Source: Chlamydoabsidia padenii
Lineage: Eukaryota; Mucoromycota; Mucoromycetes; Mucorales; Cunninghamellaceae
Direction of reading: 5' to 3'
NCBI GenBank assembly: GCA_025330725.1
Contig: JAIWND010000010.1
Location: forward strand, 496,001 to 560,000
Length of the DNA stretch: 64,000 nt
Part shown: positions 10,132-20,824 of the stretch, one piece after another
How the letters are laid out: the number at the start of each line of letters is the position of its first letter
Position numbering within the stretch: the first letter of the stretch is position 1
Position numbers and translations under genes: made by a program
Notes under the pieces: model-generated
Seen by the model: only the letters and a program-made list of their open reading frames with translations
What the model was told of the DNA's origin: nothing
The model's database searches: none

Positions 10132-13100
10132 ATGGTCTCCGAATCAGAGAATCAGATGGATTTCTGGCACACAAAGACAATTCAAGTAGTTGAGTCAACA
10201 TTAAATACATCCAGCACCTCTGGTCTCGACCCTGATAACATTTTGGACCGACAAAACACTTATGGATACAATGAACTAGATGCAGATTCAGGACCAAAGT
10301 GGATCAGAGTACTCCTTCGTCAATTTGTTGATGCTATGAACTGGATCTTTATCATCTTTGCTGTTGCTTCTTATGCTCTCAGTGATTATGCCACTGGGAC
10401 CATGTTGGTGGTGATTACTTTGTTAAATCTTTACCTGTCGTTTTCTCAAGAGTATGCCGCCGAACAAACATTGGCTGCTTTGCGCAATTTGTCGTCTCCG
10501 ATGGCTCATGTCATTCGTGGGGGGAAGGAAACCCGGATTGCAAGTAGAGAATTGGTTCCCGGTGATTTACTAGTTATCAAGGAAGGTGATTCTGTGGCCG
10601 CTGATATTAGATTGACGATGGTGTCCAACTTGGAGGCGGATGAAGCATTACTGACAGGTGAATCTGTCCCTGTAGCAAAATCCTTGGCGGTGTTTGAAAA
10701 AAATGGTAAATTGAATCTCTTTTTCTTTTTCTTTTCTGCGCTCTTCTTTCCTTTTAAATCATCCTTCTTCTCTTCTTATAGATGTTCCTCTTGGTGATCG
10801 GACAAACTTGGCTTATAGCTCCACCATTATCTCTAAAGGGCGTGCTCAAGGCATCGTTGTAGCAACAGGGATGCAAACCGAAATTGGAAAAGTCGCTACG
10901 AAACTCAACCAAGCCGGCGATGGTGATACGACCCAACTACAAAAGTCACTCAACAAGATGTATATTGCTCTAATGGTGGCTTCTGCCATTTGTGTTATCA
11001 TTGTGCTTGCATCTGTTAAATTCAAGGCTAATTACGATGTGGGAATGTATTGTATGACGGCAGCCATGTCTGTGCTTCCTGCTGGGCTGACCACGGTGCT
11101 CACTGTCAGTTTGGTAATGGGTGGCAAGGAAATGACGACTCGGAAGGCGGTGGTACGAAAACTGAAATGTCTGGAAACTCTTGGTTCGGTGACAAACATC
11201 TTTTCTGACAAGACAGGTACTCTAACAATGGCGAAAATGGTGGTGGTACGCTTCTGGATTCCTCAGCAAGGCTTCTTTTACGTCGAACCTAATGGCTTGG
11301 CTCCTCACGGCAAGGTGTACCCTACTGACGATCTTGTAGATGATACTACACAATATGATTCTTTAACTGCATTGGAATCTCCTCCTCTGGATCCTGATAT
11401 CACCCACTTGGTCATGTGTGCTGCTCTTTGTAATATGTCAAGTATTCGCCGAAAAAAGCAAGACGGTGCCACCATGGAAAAACAAGACATGACCTCAGAT
11501 GACTGGATTGCTAGTGGTGCACCGACTGAAGTGGCCTTACAGGTACTTGCTCACAAGTTTGGAATGGGAAAACCTGATCTGATGGTCGATGGATGGGAGG
11601 TTTTGGTGGAATACCCCTTTGACTCGACGATCAAGCGTATGTCTACTTTGTGTGCTGGTAAAGATGGTATGGTACTCTTCACTAAAGGTGCTGCTGAACG
11701 GATTTTGCCTCTTTGCAAAAACAACATGGCTACTGAAATGGAAAAGGTACATTCTATTGTGGACAGACTGGCTTCCAAGGGTCTCCGGGTGATGGCGATG
11801 GCGTATCGCTCCATGGACAATATCGATGCAAAGGTGGCTCGGTCAATGTCTCGCGATGACATTGAAAAGGATCTGGTTTTTATTGGTCTCACTGGTATAT
11901 ACGATCCTCCTCGTCCCGAATCGCGTCAAGCTGTAAAAGAGGCACACAATGCGGGCATCTCGGTACATATGCTTACTGGTGACCATGAAATAACAGCAAC
12001 AGCAATCGCAAAGGAAATTAACATTCTCGATGAAACAACCATGTCCAAAGAAACCATTCGATCATTGGTGATCACTGGCACGCGGTTTGACGCCATGTCT
12101 GACGATGAAATTGATAAACTGGAACAACTTCCCTTGGTGGTGGCTCGATGCTCTCCGGAAACAAAGGTCAAGATGATTCAAGCTTCCAAACGGCGAAATA
12201 ACATTTCTGCCATGACTGGTGACGGTGTCAATGATTCTCCTTCTCTACGTATTGCTGATGTTGGTATTGCCATGGGGAAGAACGGCAGCGATGTGGCAAA
12301 ACAAGCATCCGATATTATCTTGACAGACGACAACTTTGCTACTATCATCCAGGCCATCGCAGAAGGACGACGTATCTATCAAAATATGCAACGGTTTCTT
12401 CTCTACTATTGGATCTGTCTGGCAGGTAGTGCTATCGTGGTACTTGTGGCTTTGGTGGTACGTGATCCAGGTGGCCAGTCGATTGCTCCTCTATCTACTC
12501 TACAAATGGTACTGATCTACATTGCCATCACACCTCCGGCGGGGACCCTCAGTATCCAGCCAGCCTCTCCCACCGTGATGCTTGAACCTCCTCGGCCTCA
12601 CAATGAAAGTTTATTCAACAAGGAAATTCTCATGGATACGTTTGCCTATTCGATCGCCACTGCTGCTGTGTGTGCTGTTGCCTTTTTTGTGCCTCTTTAT
12701 GCTGGTGTCAATGGTCCGAGTGGTGTGATGGGTGTCTACTGTGATTCTGATTACCAACCTGGCCTTTGTGATTCTCTCTATCGCAGTCGTGGATCTCTTT
12801 TGGCAACTTTTTTATTGACCACATTGGTGACTATGGTTCATTGCAGAAGCTATCGACGTTCTGAATGGGGTGTGGATGGCATCAAGACAACGTTGCAGTC
12901 TCGTGTCTTTGTCGGCGTACTTGTCTTTGATATTGTAGTCATGGTCCTCTTTTTATATATTCCAGTGGTGGCGATCAAGGGGTTTCGACAATTGGGTATT
13001 TCTTGGGAATGGGGCATGGATATTGGTCTCGTTATTCTTTATATTGCTTTTGGTGAACTCTATAAAGGGTGCAAACGAATCACAATGGCGCCAACCAATC

Positions 13101-13138
13101 AGCAACCTACTAAATCACAAGCATCAACCATAGTTTAG
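10132..13138 (+). CDS. P-type ATPase, fungal ENA/ACU class (copy 2)
   Basis: Paralogue of the ATPase at 3526-6797. Exons 10132-10705 and 10782-13138 give 976 aa. The one intron falls at the same codon and phase as the last intron of copy 1, just before VPLGDR, which supports tandem duplication. Motifs seen are YGYNEL and DAMNWIF near TM1-2, TGES, the TM4 core VLPAGLTTV, DKTGTLT at about residue 334, a KGA nucleotide-binding motif, MTGDGVNDSPS, then the TM5-10 region. The insert between DKTGTLT and the nucleotide-binding domain is shorter than in copy 1, and the N-terminus and C-terminal tail differ. Residues about 521-736 come from a DNA tract almost identical to copy 1. As in copy 1, the membrane cation sites carry no obvious acidic residues, so Na versus K cannot be decided. 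Confidence 0.9.
11770..12415 (+). repeat. Gene-conversion tract shared with ATPase copy 1
   Basis: Partner of 5447-6092. The 498 bp from 11918 to 12415 are identical base for base to 5595-6092, including silent third positions. Confidence 0.9.
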
Positions 13139-13230
13139 ACTTGAATTATATTATTAGATGTATTATATCTCTCTTTAATTTATATTTATTACAAGAAAAG
13201 CATATGTTAATCTATATATCTTGTCGTTGG

Positions 13231-13272
13231 TGCATGAATCCTTGTAAACGCTGTCAAATGTCGGCATTTGAA
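13231..13272 (+). promoter_or_regulatory. TGCATGAAT plus CGGCATTTGAA upstream of COX12
   Basis: TGCATGAAT (13231-13239) and a one-mismatch copy of the box, CGGCATTTGAA (13262-13272), lie 90-130 bp upstream of the COX12 start codon. Confidence 0.45.
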
Positions 13273-13362
13273 TATGGATTCGAGACGTCATTTTAAAGAC
13301 CTGCCAACTCGGTTTTTTGGCTCTTCTTCTCATCCCTTTTCTCTTTTTAATCAATTCTTACA

Positions 13363-13955
13363 ATGTCTGACGCCACGATACAAACTGGTACGTATACATA
13401 TGCAATGAATGCACACGTGGATCATAAACTAACGTTTTTTTAAAACAACAACTTGAAATGATAACAGACGCTGGTTTGAAAACAGGTAAAAAAGACAAAT
13501 GGTAAAACCAACTGACTCTAATTCTCTTTTACTTTTCTTTCTGTAGCTCCTTTTGATGCTCGGTAATGCAGTACACAAAAGAACTCACACGTCAAAACTC
13601 ATCCGGTTATTTGTTTTATTTTTGATAGTTTCCCCAACACCAACCAAACCAAACAGTATGTATCTAGTCGACCCGGGACATGTATACTGTGACTATGACT
13701 CACCGGCTTTTATTTACTAGTTGCTGGCAAAACTATGTGGATTACTTCAAGTGCATCGATGCCCGTGGTGAAGACTTTACTCCTTGCAAAACATTCAAGA
13801 CCAATTACCAAAGCCTATGCCCTAATGCTTGGGTAAGTTTACTTGTTACCTAGTTATATAACCTACTGACTGACCATTTTTTTTTATCTTGATAGATCGA
13901 AAAATGGGATACTCAACGCGAAGCTGGTGAAAACCCTTCCAACTTTTCTCTTTAG
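13363..13955 (+). CDS. COX12: Cytochrome c oxidase subunit VIb (Cox12/COX6B)
   Basis: Intermembrane-space subunit of complex IV that binds at the dimer face. Six exons (13363-13387, 13468-13485, 13547-13562, 13629-13655, 13721-13832, 13896-13955) give 85 aa. Internal exons 2-4 are only 18, 16 and 27 nt. They read DAGLKT, APFDA and RFPNTNQTK without breaking the frame, and match the conserved start of the family (APFDARFPN). The twin-cysteine motifs are intact: CWQNYVDYFKC is CX9C and CKTFKTNYQSLC is CX10C. The conserved end is IEKWDTQREAGENPSNF. No cleavable presequence is seen, as expected for MIA40-imported proteins. Assignment is secure. Confidence 0.93.
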
Positions 13956-14325
13956 AGCTAGATTAAATAGTATATGTTTGTCTTGTTTTAGTCTTTGATG
14001 ATGATAATAAAAACCAACTTTTTACTGTGTCACCTATTTGTTTTAATCTTTCGATGTTTTTTTTTTTTGTACATAGGGGCATCCGATTGGTCTATATGTG
14101 TACATTGTATTACTTGATTCACTGATATTTGTTTTCTTTGTATTAAATAGAATAGACAGCCATTGCATCAAAGTTGATTAACACCAAAAATCATGCAAAA
14201 ATATTGTGCCAAACAGGTAGGGCAGGAACGAAATGTTTTGGTTTCAAACGCCGACTTGATTGAAAAATGAAATTTTTTTTTTCTTCACTTCTTTCCTTCC
14301 AACTCTTCCTTTCATTCTTTTAGGC
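13956..14325. other. Intergenic region COX12 to TRM13
   Basis: 370 bp with the COX12 3' region. It holds a T tract near 14057-14067, an ATCATGCAAAA word at 14190-14200 and a TTTCAAACGCCG box variant at 14242-14253. The TTTTAG directly before the TRM13 ATG may mark the end of a 5' UTR intron. Confidence 0.5.
14190..14253 (-). promoter_or_regulatory. ATCATGCAAAA word and TTTCAAACGCCG box variant
   Basis: Both words of the recurrent element occur here with a 41-bp gap, 73-136 bp upstream of the TRM13 start codon. Confidence 0.4.
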
Positions 14326-16216
14326 ATGTCAAAGGAATCTATTACCAAGTCATATAAAAAGAAGCATCAATGGAAAAAAGGAGATCCTATTCCTCCGCCA
14401 CCAATTAAACCTCAACAATGTAAGTAACAAAAAGAATTACAACCATGTTTTGACTCGTCTCTCTTTTTTTTTTGTTGTTATTGTGATTTCTTTTGACAGG
14501 TCATTACTGGTTACCTCGAAAAAGGCGTTACTGTCAACTGATTGCAAAAAGGACAAACAAGTACTGCGGTGAACACATGATCGAAGCTAACGAAGAAAAC
14601 AATCTACAAGATGATCAACGTCGTGTGCCTTGTCCCTTTGATCCCTCCCAGTAAGTAAATATCTCTTCCCCCCCCCTTTTTTTTACACTAATAGTAACTA
14701 ACACTTGGCGTTTTATAGCACAGTGATTCAAAAAGATTTGGATACTCACAAAGCAAAGTGTAACTCTAGGCCACGACCACCTGAACCCTATCATGTTTTG
14801 AATATCAACACGACGTTACCTTTATCTAAAGAAGAGCTGGAATTTCAACAAGGTATATTCTTACACAAGGAACTCAAGGCACAACCATGGATTGCCAGTA
14901 TTCATCTGGATGAACTATCAAGGTTGGAACTGGATGGATTAATCAATAAAGTACAATCTGCATATCACCATGCCTTTCCTCAACCTATCCCGAAACAAGT
15001 CTTGCAACATTCAGCTATCACTATCGATGGTCAATCTTCAAAATCAATTCGACATTTGCATCAACAGGTAATAAAAAGAGTAATATTACTACAAAGGAGT
15101 ACTCATATTTATTTGAAAAATTGTTTCAGTCTTCATTATTAGGACACATGCGGGATTGTGGAATGCTGGACAATAAAGCGGCCTGTTTTATGGAATTTGG
15201 TGCTGGCAAAGGTACTATGATGATCAAGCAAGGGACGGAACTAGAACTTTTTTTATTTATTTATTTTTATTTGTATTAGGTGAACTCTCTGGACATCTGA
15301 AGGCAGCCTTACAGGAAGAAAATGGGGAAGCGACATATGTATTGATTGATCGCAAAACGGTCAGAAACAAGGTAAACTCATGATATTACTACTTGGTCAA
15401 AAGAAAAAGACACTAATATAAAAATTGTGATCTATTATAATAGTATGACAATATCCTACTCGGCAAATCAACCCAACCTTCCAAAGTACAACGTGTAATG
15501 ATAGACATTAAGGATCTTCAAATTGGCAAAATACAATCTCTATTGACTGATCAAGGCGACAAAAAACCTGTGGTATGTTTGTCCAAGCATTTATGTGGAA
15601 GTGCCACGGATATCACTTTGAAATGTTTGATGAATCATGTGGTTGAAGAAAAGGCGGCTGGTAAAAGGTAACTAGATATGAAACCCTCTCCCCCTCCCTC
15701 CTTTATTCATACAACAAATGTATTTACTCCCCTTATTATTATAGTTGTCCTGTCTCTGGTATCATTATTGCTCTTTGTTGTCATCAAATGTGTCGTTATG
15801 AAATGTATCCGAACACCAACTATCTAGATCGTATCGGATTGAGCAAGTTGGAATTCGATAGATTATGTAAAATGACCAGTTGGGCGATTTGTGGAAAAAG
15901 GACAGTGGCCGATGACACGGAACATGCCTTGTTGTTGGATGAAGAAAAAGAAGACGAATCAGGGTAAGATAAAATGTGGGGTTACACGGATTATCCTTTT
16001 TGTCTGTAGTACTCACTATTCTTTTTCATTAATAGTGGACATTATTCTGGTCGACATCATGAAGAACGGGAACAGATTGGGTATCAATGCAAACGGGTCT
16101 TGGATGCTGGTCGCCTTGATTACTTGGAACAACATGGATTCAAGGCATATTTAGTTTATTATGTGGATCCCACTAGTACATTGGAAAATTGTGCTCTGAT
16201 TGCTTTACCGCAGTAG
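14326..16216 (+). CDS. TRM13: tRNA 2'-O-methyltransferase TRM13
   Basis: SAM-dependent enzyme that methylates the ribose at position 4 of certain tRNA acceptor stems. Eight exons (14326-14419, 14500-14650, 14719-15067, 15130-15211, 15280-15371, 15444-15667, 15745-15963, 16036-16216) give 463 aa. A Lys-rich N-terminus is followed by a CCCH-type finger (CHYWLPRKRRYC ... KYCGEH, residues about 32-58). Next is a CHHC finger of the U11-48K type (VPCPFDPSHTV ... DTHKAKC, about 75-95). The C-terminal half is the TRM13 methyltransferase, with motif I MEFGAGKGELSGHL, VLIDRK, VVCLSKHLCGSATDITL and IIALCCHQMCRYEMYPN, the last being a family hallmark. It ends TLENCALIALPQ. Both the cytosolic and nuclear forms are known in this family. 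No targeting signal is seen. Confidence 0.93.
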
Positions 16217-16475
16217 TATTGTAGACATTGTATAAAGTAGTGGTGGCTAATAGTATTGCCGTCCAATCCTCTTCTCCTTTAGTTTTACCCTTAGACTTTA
16301 TTATCTTCCTTTGTAAATAAAAGATGTTTATTGGTCCCATACTTTTGTTGTCTCTCTCTATCTCAAGGATTATGATGCACCGTACCACACGGAGTTAAAT
16401 TTTCCACCGTAATGATTTATAAGCCGTGCTTCCCTCCCACTCTTTTGTCATTCTTTCTATCCTTAATACATTGAT

Positions 16476-18640
16476 ATGCTTACTCATCCTCAAAGTAAGT
16501 TTTTATATATGTATATAAAGCATTTATCAGGAACAGAAACTTATGAATATGACATTACCATAGGGACCAATTCCATCATAAGTAGTGGATCCACTATGGG
16601 CTATCCTTCACTTGAGGATGGGAATCCCGAAAAGGACGATATTACTACTATCATCATGACAAATGATCCTGATAATCCTTTGGTAAGATATGCGGAGATG
16701 GAATCTTTATATGCAGTGCTGACTTTTTTCCCCTCAGAATTGGCCAAGAAGAAAAAAGTACCTGAATTTCGGTATAATATCTGCCATTTCATTCATGGGG
16801 TACTTTACATCTGCTATCTATGTAAGTTCTGATGTATGACGCTTGTGATTAAAATGTTGATCCATGCTTTATTTTGTAGATGCCAGCAACAGAGCAGATC
16901 AGGGAGTACTTTGACACTGATTTAACCGTAAGTCCAAAAACGGAAAATGGGAATTCACATCCCGCTCATCATAAAAAAAAAAGTGCGCTCCTTTCTCAAA
17001 CTGTCTTTCTTTCTTTCTTTTAGATTATCAACATCTCCATTGCCTTTTTTGTATTTTTCCTTGGTACATCTCCATTATACTTTGCCCCACTTAGCGAACG
17101 GATCGGAAGAAGGTAAATCCTCATCATCCCCCTCAAAAAAAAAAAAAAAAAAAAAAGTACGACCGATACTCACCCTTTGTTTAGGTGGATATATGTAGGT
17201 GGGACCTTCTTCTTCACAGTGTTTTCTATTCTATGCGGTATATCACCCAACATTGGTGCATTCATGACATTCCGTCTTTTACAAGGTATCTTTGGTAGTA
17301 TTGGAATGGCGCTTGGTGGTGGCTCATGTTCTGACCTGTTTGCTAGCCACGAACGCGGATCTGCCATGTCCGTTTATATGTTAGGGTAAATGACAATATA
17401 GGTACTAATATAAAACATACTCATCATTATGCTCTATTATTATTATTAAAACAATGATAGAACCATCTTGGGACCGGTAAGGACGATTTGGATAATAAAA
17501 AGGTAAGATAACAATATTAATGGTTTGATACAATAGGCAGTGGCTCCAATCTCTGGCGGATATATATCCAAGTATCTTGGTTGGCGATGGATTTTTTATA
17601 TTACCACCATCATGGGTGGGGTGCTATGTCTTCTCTCCTTTTTCTTTTTACAAGAAACCTTATATCGACCTTCTACTACTGGATACAGAGGTCTCTGGGC
17701 AAAGATCAAGTTTAATCCGGTAAGGCAGCAGTAACGACAACAATAATAATCACACTAACCAAAAATATCCGTTGTTTTACTAGCTTGCGACTCTTGGGCT
17801 ATTACTTCGACCGGAAATAGGATTGATCTGTCTTGGTGTAAGTACATCCTTTGGCTGGTTTTATCTTTTGGTCACCATCCTCCCATCAAGTTTCCATAAT
17901 TTGTACGGATATTCTTCAGACACTATTGGTATTATGTATCTTGCGGGTGGTATAGGAAACACCTGTGGGACCATTGTAGCAGGTTTAATCTCGGATCGAC
18001 TCTACCGATGGCAAGTCAAGCGGAATGGGAACGTACCGCTAATTGAATATCGACTCACGCCTGTTTACTTTGGTGTACCTTTTATTGTTATTGGTGCCTT
18101 AATTTATGGCTGGTCTCTTTACTTTCGATTGAATGTCTTTGTCCCTTTGACTGGTTATCTTTTATGTAAGTGAGTCAAACAATACGGTTAGGCACTAATG
18201 TAACCCTTCTTCCTCTCTTTTTTAATTATTTATTGTATAGATACATTTGGTACAATGATGACCATTACATTGGGAAATACTTATTTGGTAGAATCCTTTC
18301 TCAGCCGATCAGCATCAGGTAATTGAATCGAAAGGCATATTGGGGGTGGGGGTTTAACTGGCTTGATATGACTCCCTATAGTTGTCTCGGTGAACAATTG
18401 CCTTCGAAACATATTCGCCATGTTTTTATCCTCCATGGCAATTGTTATCCATAGTGGCCTGGGTGATAATTGGACATAGTAAGCCTATTTGCCTACATGA
18501 TGATTTTGTTACTTGCATATGTGTTGATCATTCTCTTTTATTATAGTACTATCGCCGCTATCACTTGCTTGTTAATGTACTTGCCCACTCTTTTGGTTCA
18601 GAAATATGGTGTTAAATGGCGTACAACTGGATCAATGTAG
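16476..18640 (+). CDS. MFS transporter, DHA1-type drug/polyamine:H+ antiporter family
   Basis: Proton-coupled exporter or permease with 12 predicted membrane segments, probably at the plasma membrane. The substrate cannot be read from the sequence. Twelve exons (16476-16494, 16531-16682, 16738-16821, 16880-16927, 17024-17112, 17185-17385, 17461-17476, 17537-17719, 17784-18165, 18241-18318, 18382-18478, 18547-18640) give 480 aa. The cytosolic N-terminus ends in DPDNPLNWPRRKKYL, the hallmark entry into TM1 of fungal DHA1 proteins. After TM2 comes the MFS signature APLSERIGRRW. Motif C of antiporters follows as LGPAVAPISGGYISK. It is carried across a 16-nt exon (17461-17476) that encodes TILGP. 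A second, weaker motif A (GLISDRLYRW) precedes TM8. It ends QKYGVKWRTTGSM. Confidence 0.9.
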
Positions 18641-18982
18641 TTTACATAGTCCTCATCTCTTCTTTATCATCATTATATCATTGTATTGTAGTTTAGATCC
18701 CCCTTCCCCCTTTTATCCGGCGGAGAATAAAAATACTCTTGTTGCATGAATCTTTGAATGGCGGGTCAATTTTTATTATTATCATACAAATAAAGTAATC
18801 TTCATAACGGAGAATTGTTGTTTGGGTAAACCATCTTTCTTGTTAAAGAATCGACTGATTATTCATGTAGCATTTATGAAATCACCCGGGACTTTTTTTT
18901 TTTTTTTTTTACTTTTATATATCATCTCTTCTCTCTTTGTCTACTTTTCAACGTACTTAAAAAAAAAAAAAGCCTTTCAATC
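18641..18982. other. Intergenic region MFS to deacetylase-like gene
   Basis: 342 bp. It contains TTGCATGAAT (18742-18751), shortly followed by a GGCGGG word, and a T tract at about 18894-18911. No gene seen. Confidence 0.5.
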
Positions 18983-20599
18983 ATGTTTAAACGACTATGT
19001 ATGGGCTATGGTAAGAATTATTTCATTAAGGAAACACATGTCATTTGTATACTTATATTCATGCCTATTATTATTGTTGCCAGTTCTTGTCACTATGGTG
19101 GCTAGTATCACCAATGTAAACGCTGAGTCACAAGATCTTGGTACAGAATCCGATCAACCACCTGCAACTTTACTTGATCTTAGTAATAGTGATCTTGGTC
19201 CGGATATGCTCCCGTTAGCCGAGAATCTTGTGTGGATTCAGCAACAGAATACATCCGCAGGTAAGTTTAAGAGCCGATTAGCGGGATTTGAAATGGGCAT
19301 GACAGTGCTCAAAGAAAAAGAAATTTGATTTAATTTCTTTTTTTTTTTTTTTTTTTAACAAAAACAAGCCATCCCACCGTCTGCCATTACAAATGCAACA
19401 CTTGTAGACTTGAACAATAATAACAAAACACACATTGGCGATAAGCACACTAACACAACCCTTGTGGAAAACAACAACAATGCAACAAGAACCAAATCGA
19501 GTCAGCCATCTGGAACCCATGGCCGCCCTGCTCAAATGACTGGATGTAGAACACAAGGACAAATTGCTGTGACTTATGTAAGTAATCTCCTCTTCCACCT
19601 AATTTACCAGGACTCCATATTAACGTACGCTCTTTCTCTTAAAAATAGAGCGAAGGACCAAGTGATGCCACAGCGAAAATAGTAAGGCACCTCAACAATG
19701 CCGATGCTCGTGCGAATTTCTTCTTTAATGCGTCATGGTAAGTATACATATAATACCAATAGTACCTTCACTGACTTGTTTTTATGATAGGCTTTATACA
19801 CAACAATACGCCATGGTGGTGCAGAATATATACAATGCGGGTCACTTTGTAGGTATGACGTACCGGGTGAAAAACGACAATTCATCACTCTGGACGGACG
19901 ACGAGATTCGCACAGACATTCTCACCCATGCACGCACGATTGAAACTCTCATCAAGGTATCGCCCAAATACGTCCGACTCCATTATACCCCTGAACCTGA
20001 TCTTCGGGTAGAATCCATCTTGAATGATCTCGGCTTTGTCTTGGTAGGCTATAATCTGGACAGTCAAGATTACTCACATAAGGAAGCGACGGGGCCCAAC
20101 TCGATTGACGATGTGTACCGCCGAAACTTTTATCACCAAAAGGATACGTATGATGCCAAGGGATCTTTTATCTCGATACAGTATGATATTCCCGATACAG
20201 GGGCTTTGGTTGCGGTGCCTTTTATGATCAATGCTATTAATGAAAATGGATATACCATGGTCCGTCTTGATGGCTGTCTCAATGATCCCACTCCTTACAA
20301 GAAAAGTAAGTCATCTCGAACTACTACTACTACTCCCTTTATTTATTTATTACAACTTGCTCATATGCTTCATATTCCTTTTAATAGGTGCCGATAGTAA
20401 GGAATATGTGGCGGATCACTTCTCATACAATGCAAAGGATTATCATCAAGGTCAAAAAGCCATTGCTCCTGAATCTTTGGTGGTCGAAAATACTCTTGAA
20501 GATGGAATGTTTCCCAAAAAGAAAAACTCGGCTAATGGTCTCCAATTTGGCTGGATCCACTCTGTATTCTTGGTGACGGTTGTATTCTCCTTAGTATAG
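18983..20599 (+). CDS. Polysaccharide (chitin) deacetylase-like protein with degenerate active site, GPI-anchored
   Basis: Secreted CE4/NodB-fold protein, probably at the cell wall, but unlikely to be an active deacetylase. Exons 18983-19010, 19084-19260, 19369-19577, 19649-19737, 19791-20305 and 20388-20599 give 409 aa. An N-terminal signal peptide (MFKRLCMGYVLVTMVASI) precedes an Asn/Thr-rich linker with many NXT sites. The NodB core starts at GCRTQGQIAVTYSEGP. The catalytic TFDDG is TYSEG here, and the metal-binding HXXXH of motif 2 reads GHFVGMTYR with no second His. Motif 3 RXPY is VRLHYTPEP, and the His of motif 5 is replaced (SFISIQYDIPD). The C-terminus (NSANGLQFGW plus hydrophobic tail) fits a GPI signal. 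The first exon is a choice: an in-frame alternative starts at 19057 (MSFVYLYSCLLLLLP), also a good signal peptide. Confidence 0.82.
19281..19292 (+). promoter_or_regulatory. GCGGGATTTGAA box inside an intron
   Basis: Exact consensus copy lying in intron 2 (19261-19368) of the deacetylase-like gene, so not in a conventional promoter position. Confidence 0.45.
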
Positions 20600-20824
20600 T
20601 TATTATTCTTATTAACAATTACTACTAGCTGTCTTTACTTTATCATAAATGCTTACCTTTGGACTCTATTTATGAATAAATCCAGTATCTTACTCTTCAC
20701 TTGTACCCCTGATGTTTGAAATACCGACATAGGATCTCTTCTGATTGGCTGATCATTTCCGTAGCCATTCATTCTTCTGGTGCCCTTTTTTTTATGTCTT
20801 CTTCTTTTCTTCTTATTCTTTCTC

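Noticed and set aside
18742..18765. TTGCATGAAT followed by TTTGAATGGCGGG as another composite
   Set aside because: The second word does not match the box in sequence order, so it was not counted.
18822..18982. N-terminal extension of the deacetylase-like frame
   Set aside because: Includes long Phe and Lys runs from T and A tracts. The signal peptide starts later, at 18983 or 19057.
20780..20824. Upstream start for the carboxypeptidase-like gene
   Set aside because: The frame only opens with GTG. The first ATG at 20825 gives a proper signal peptide.
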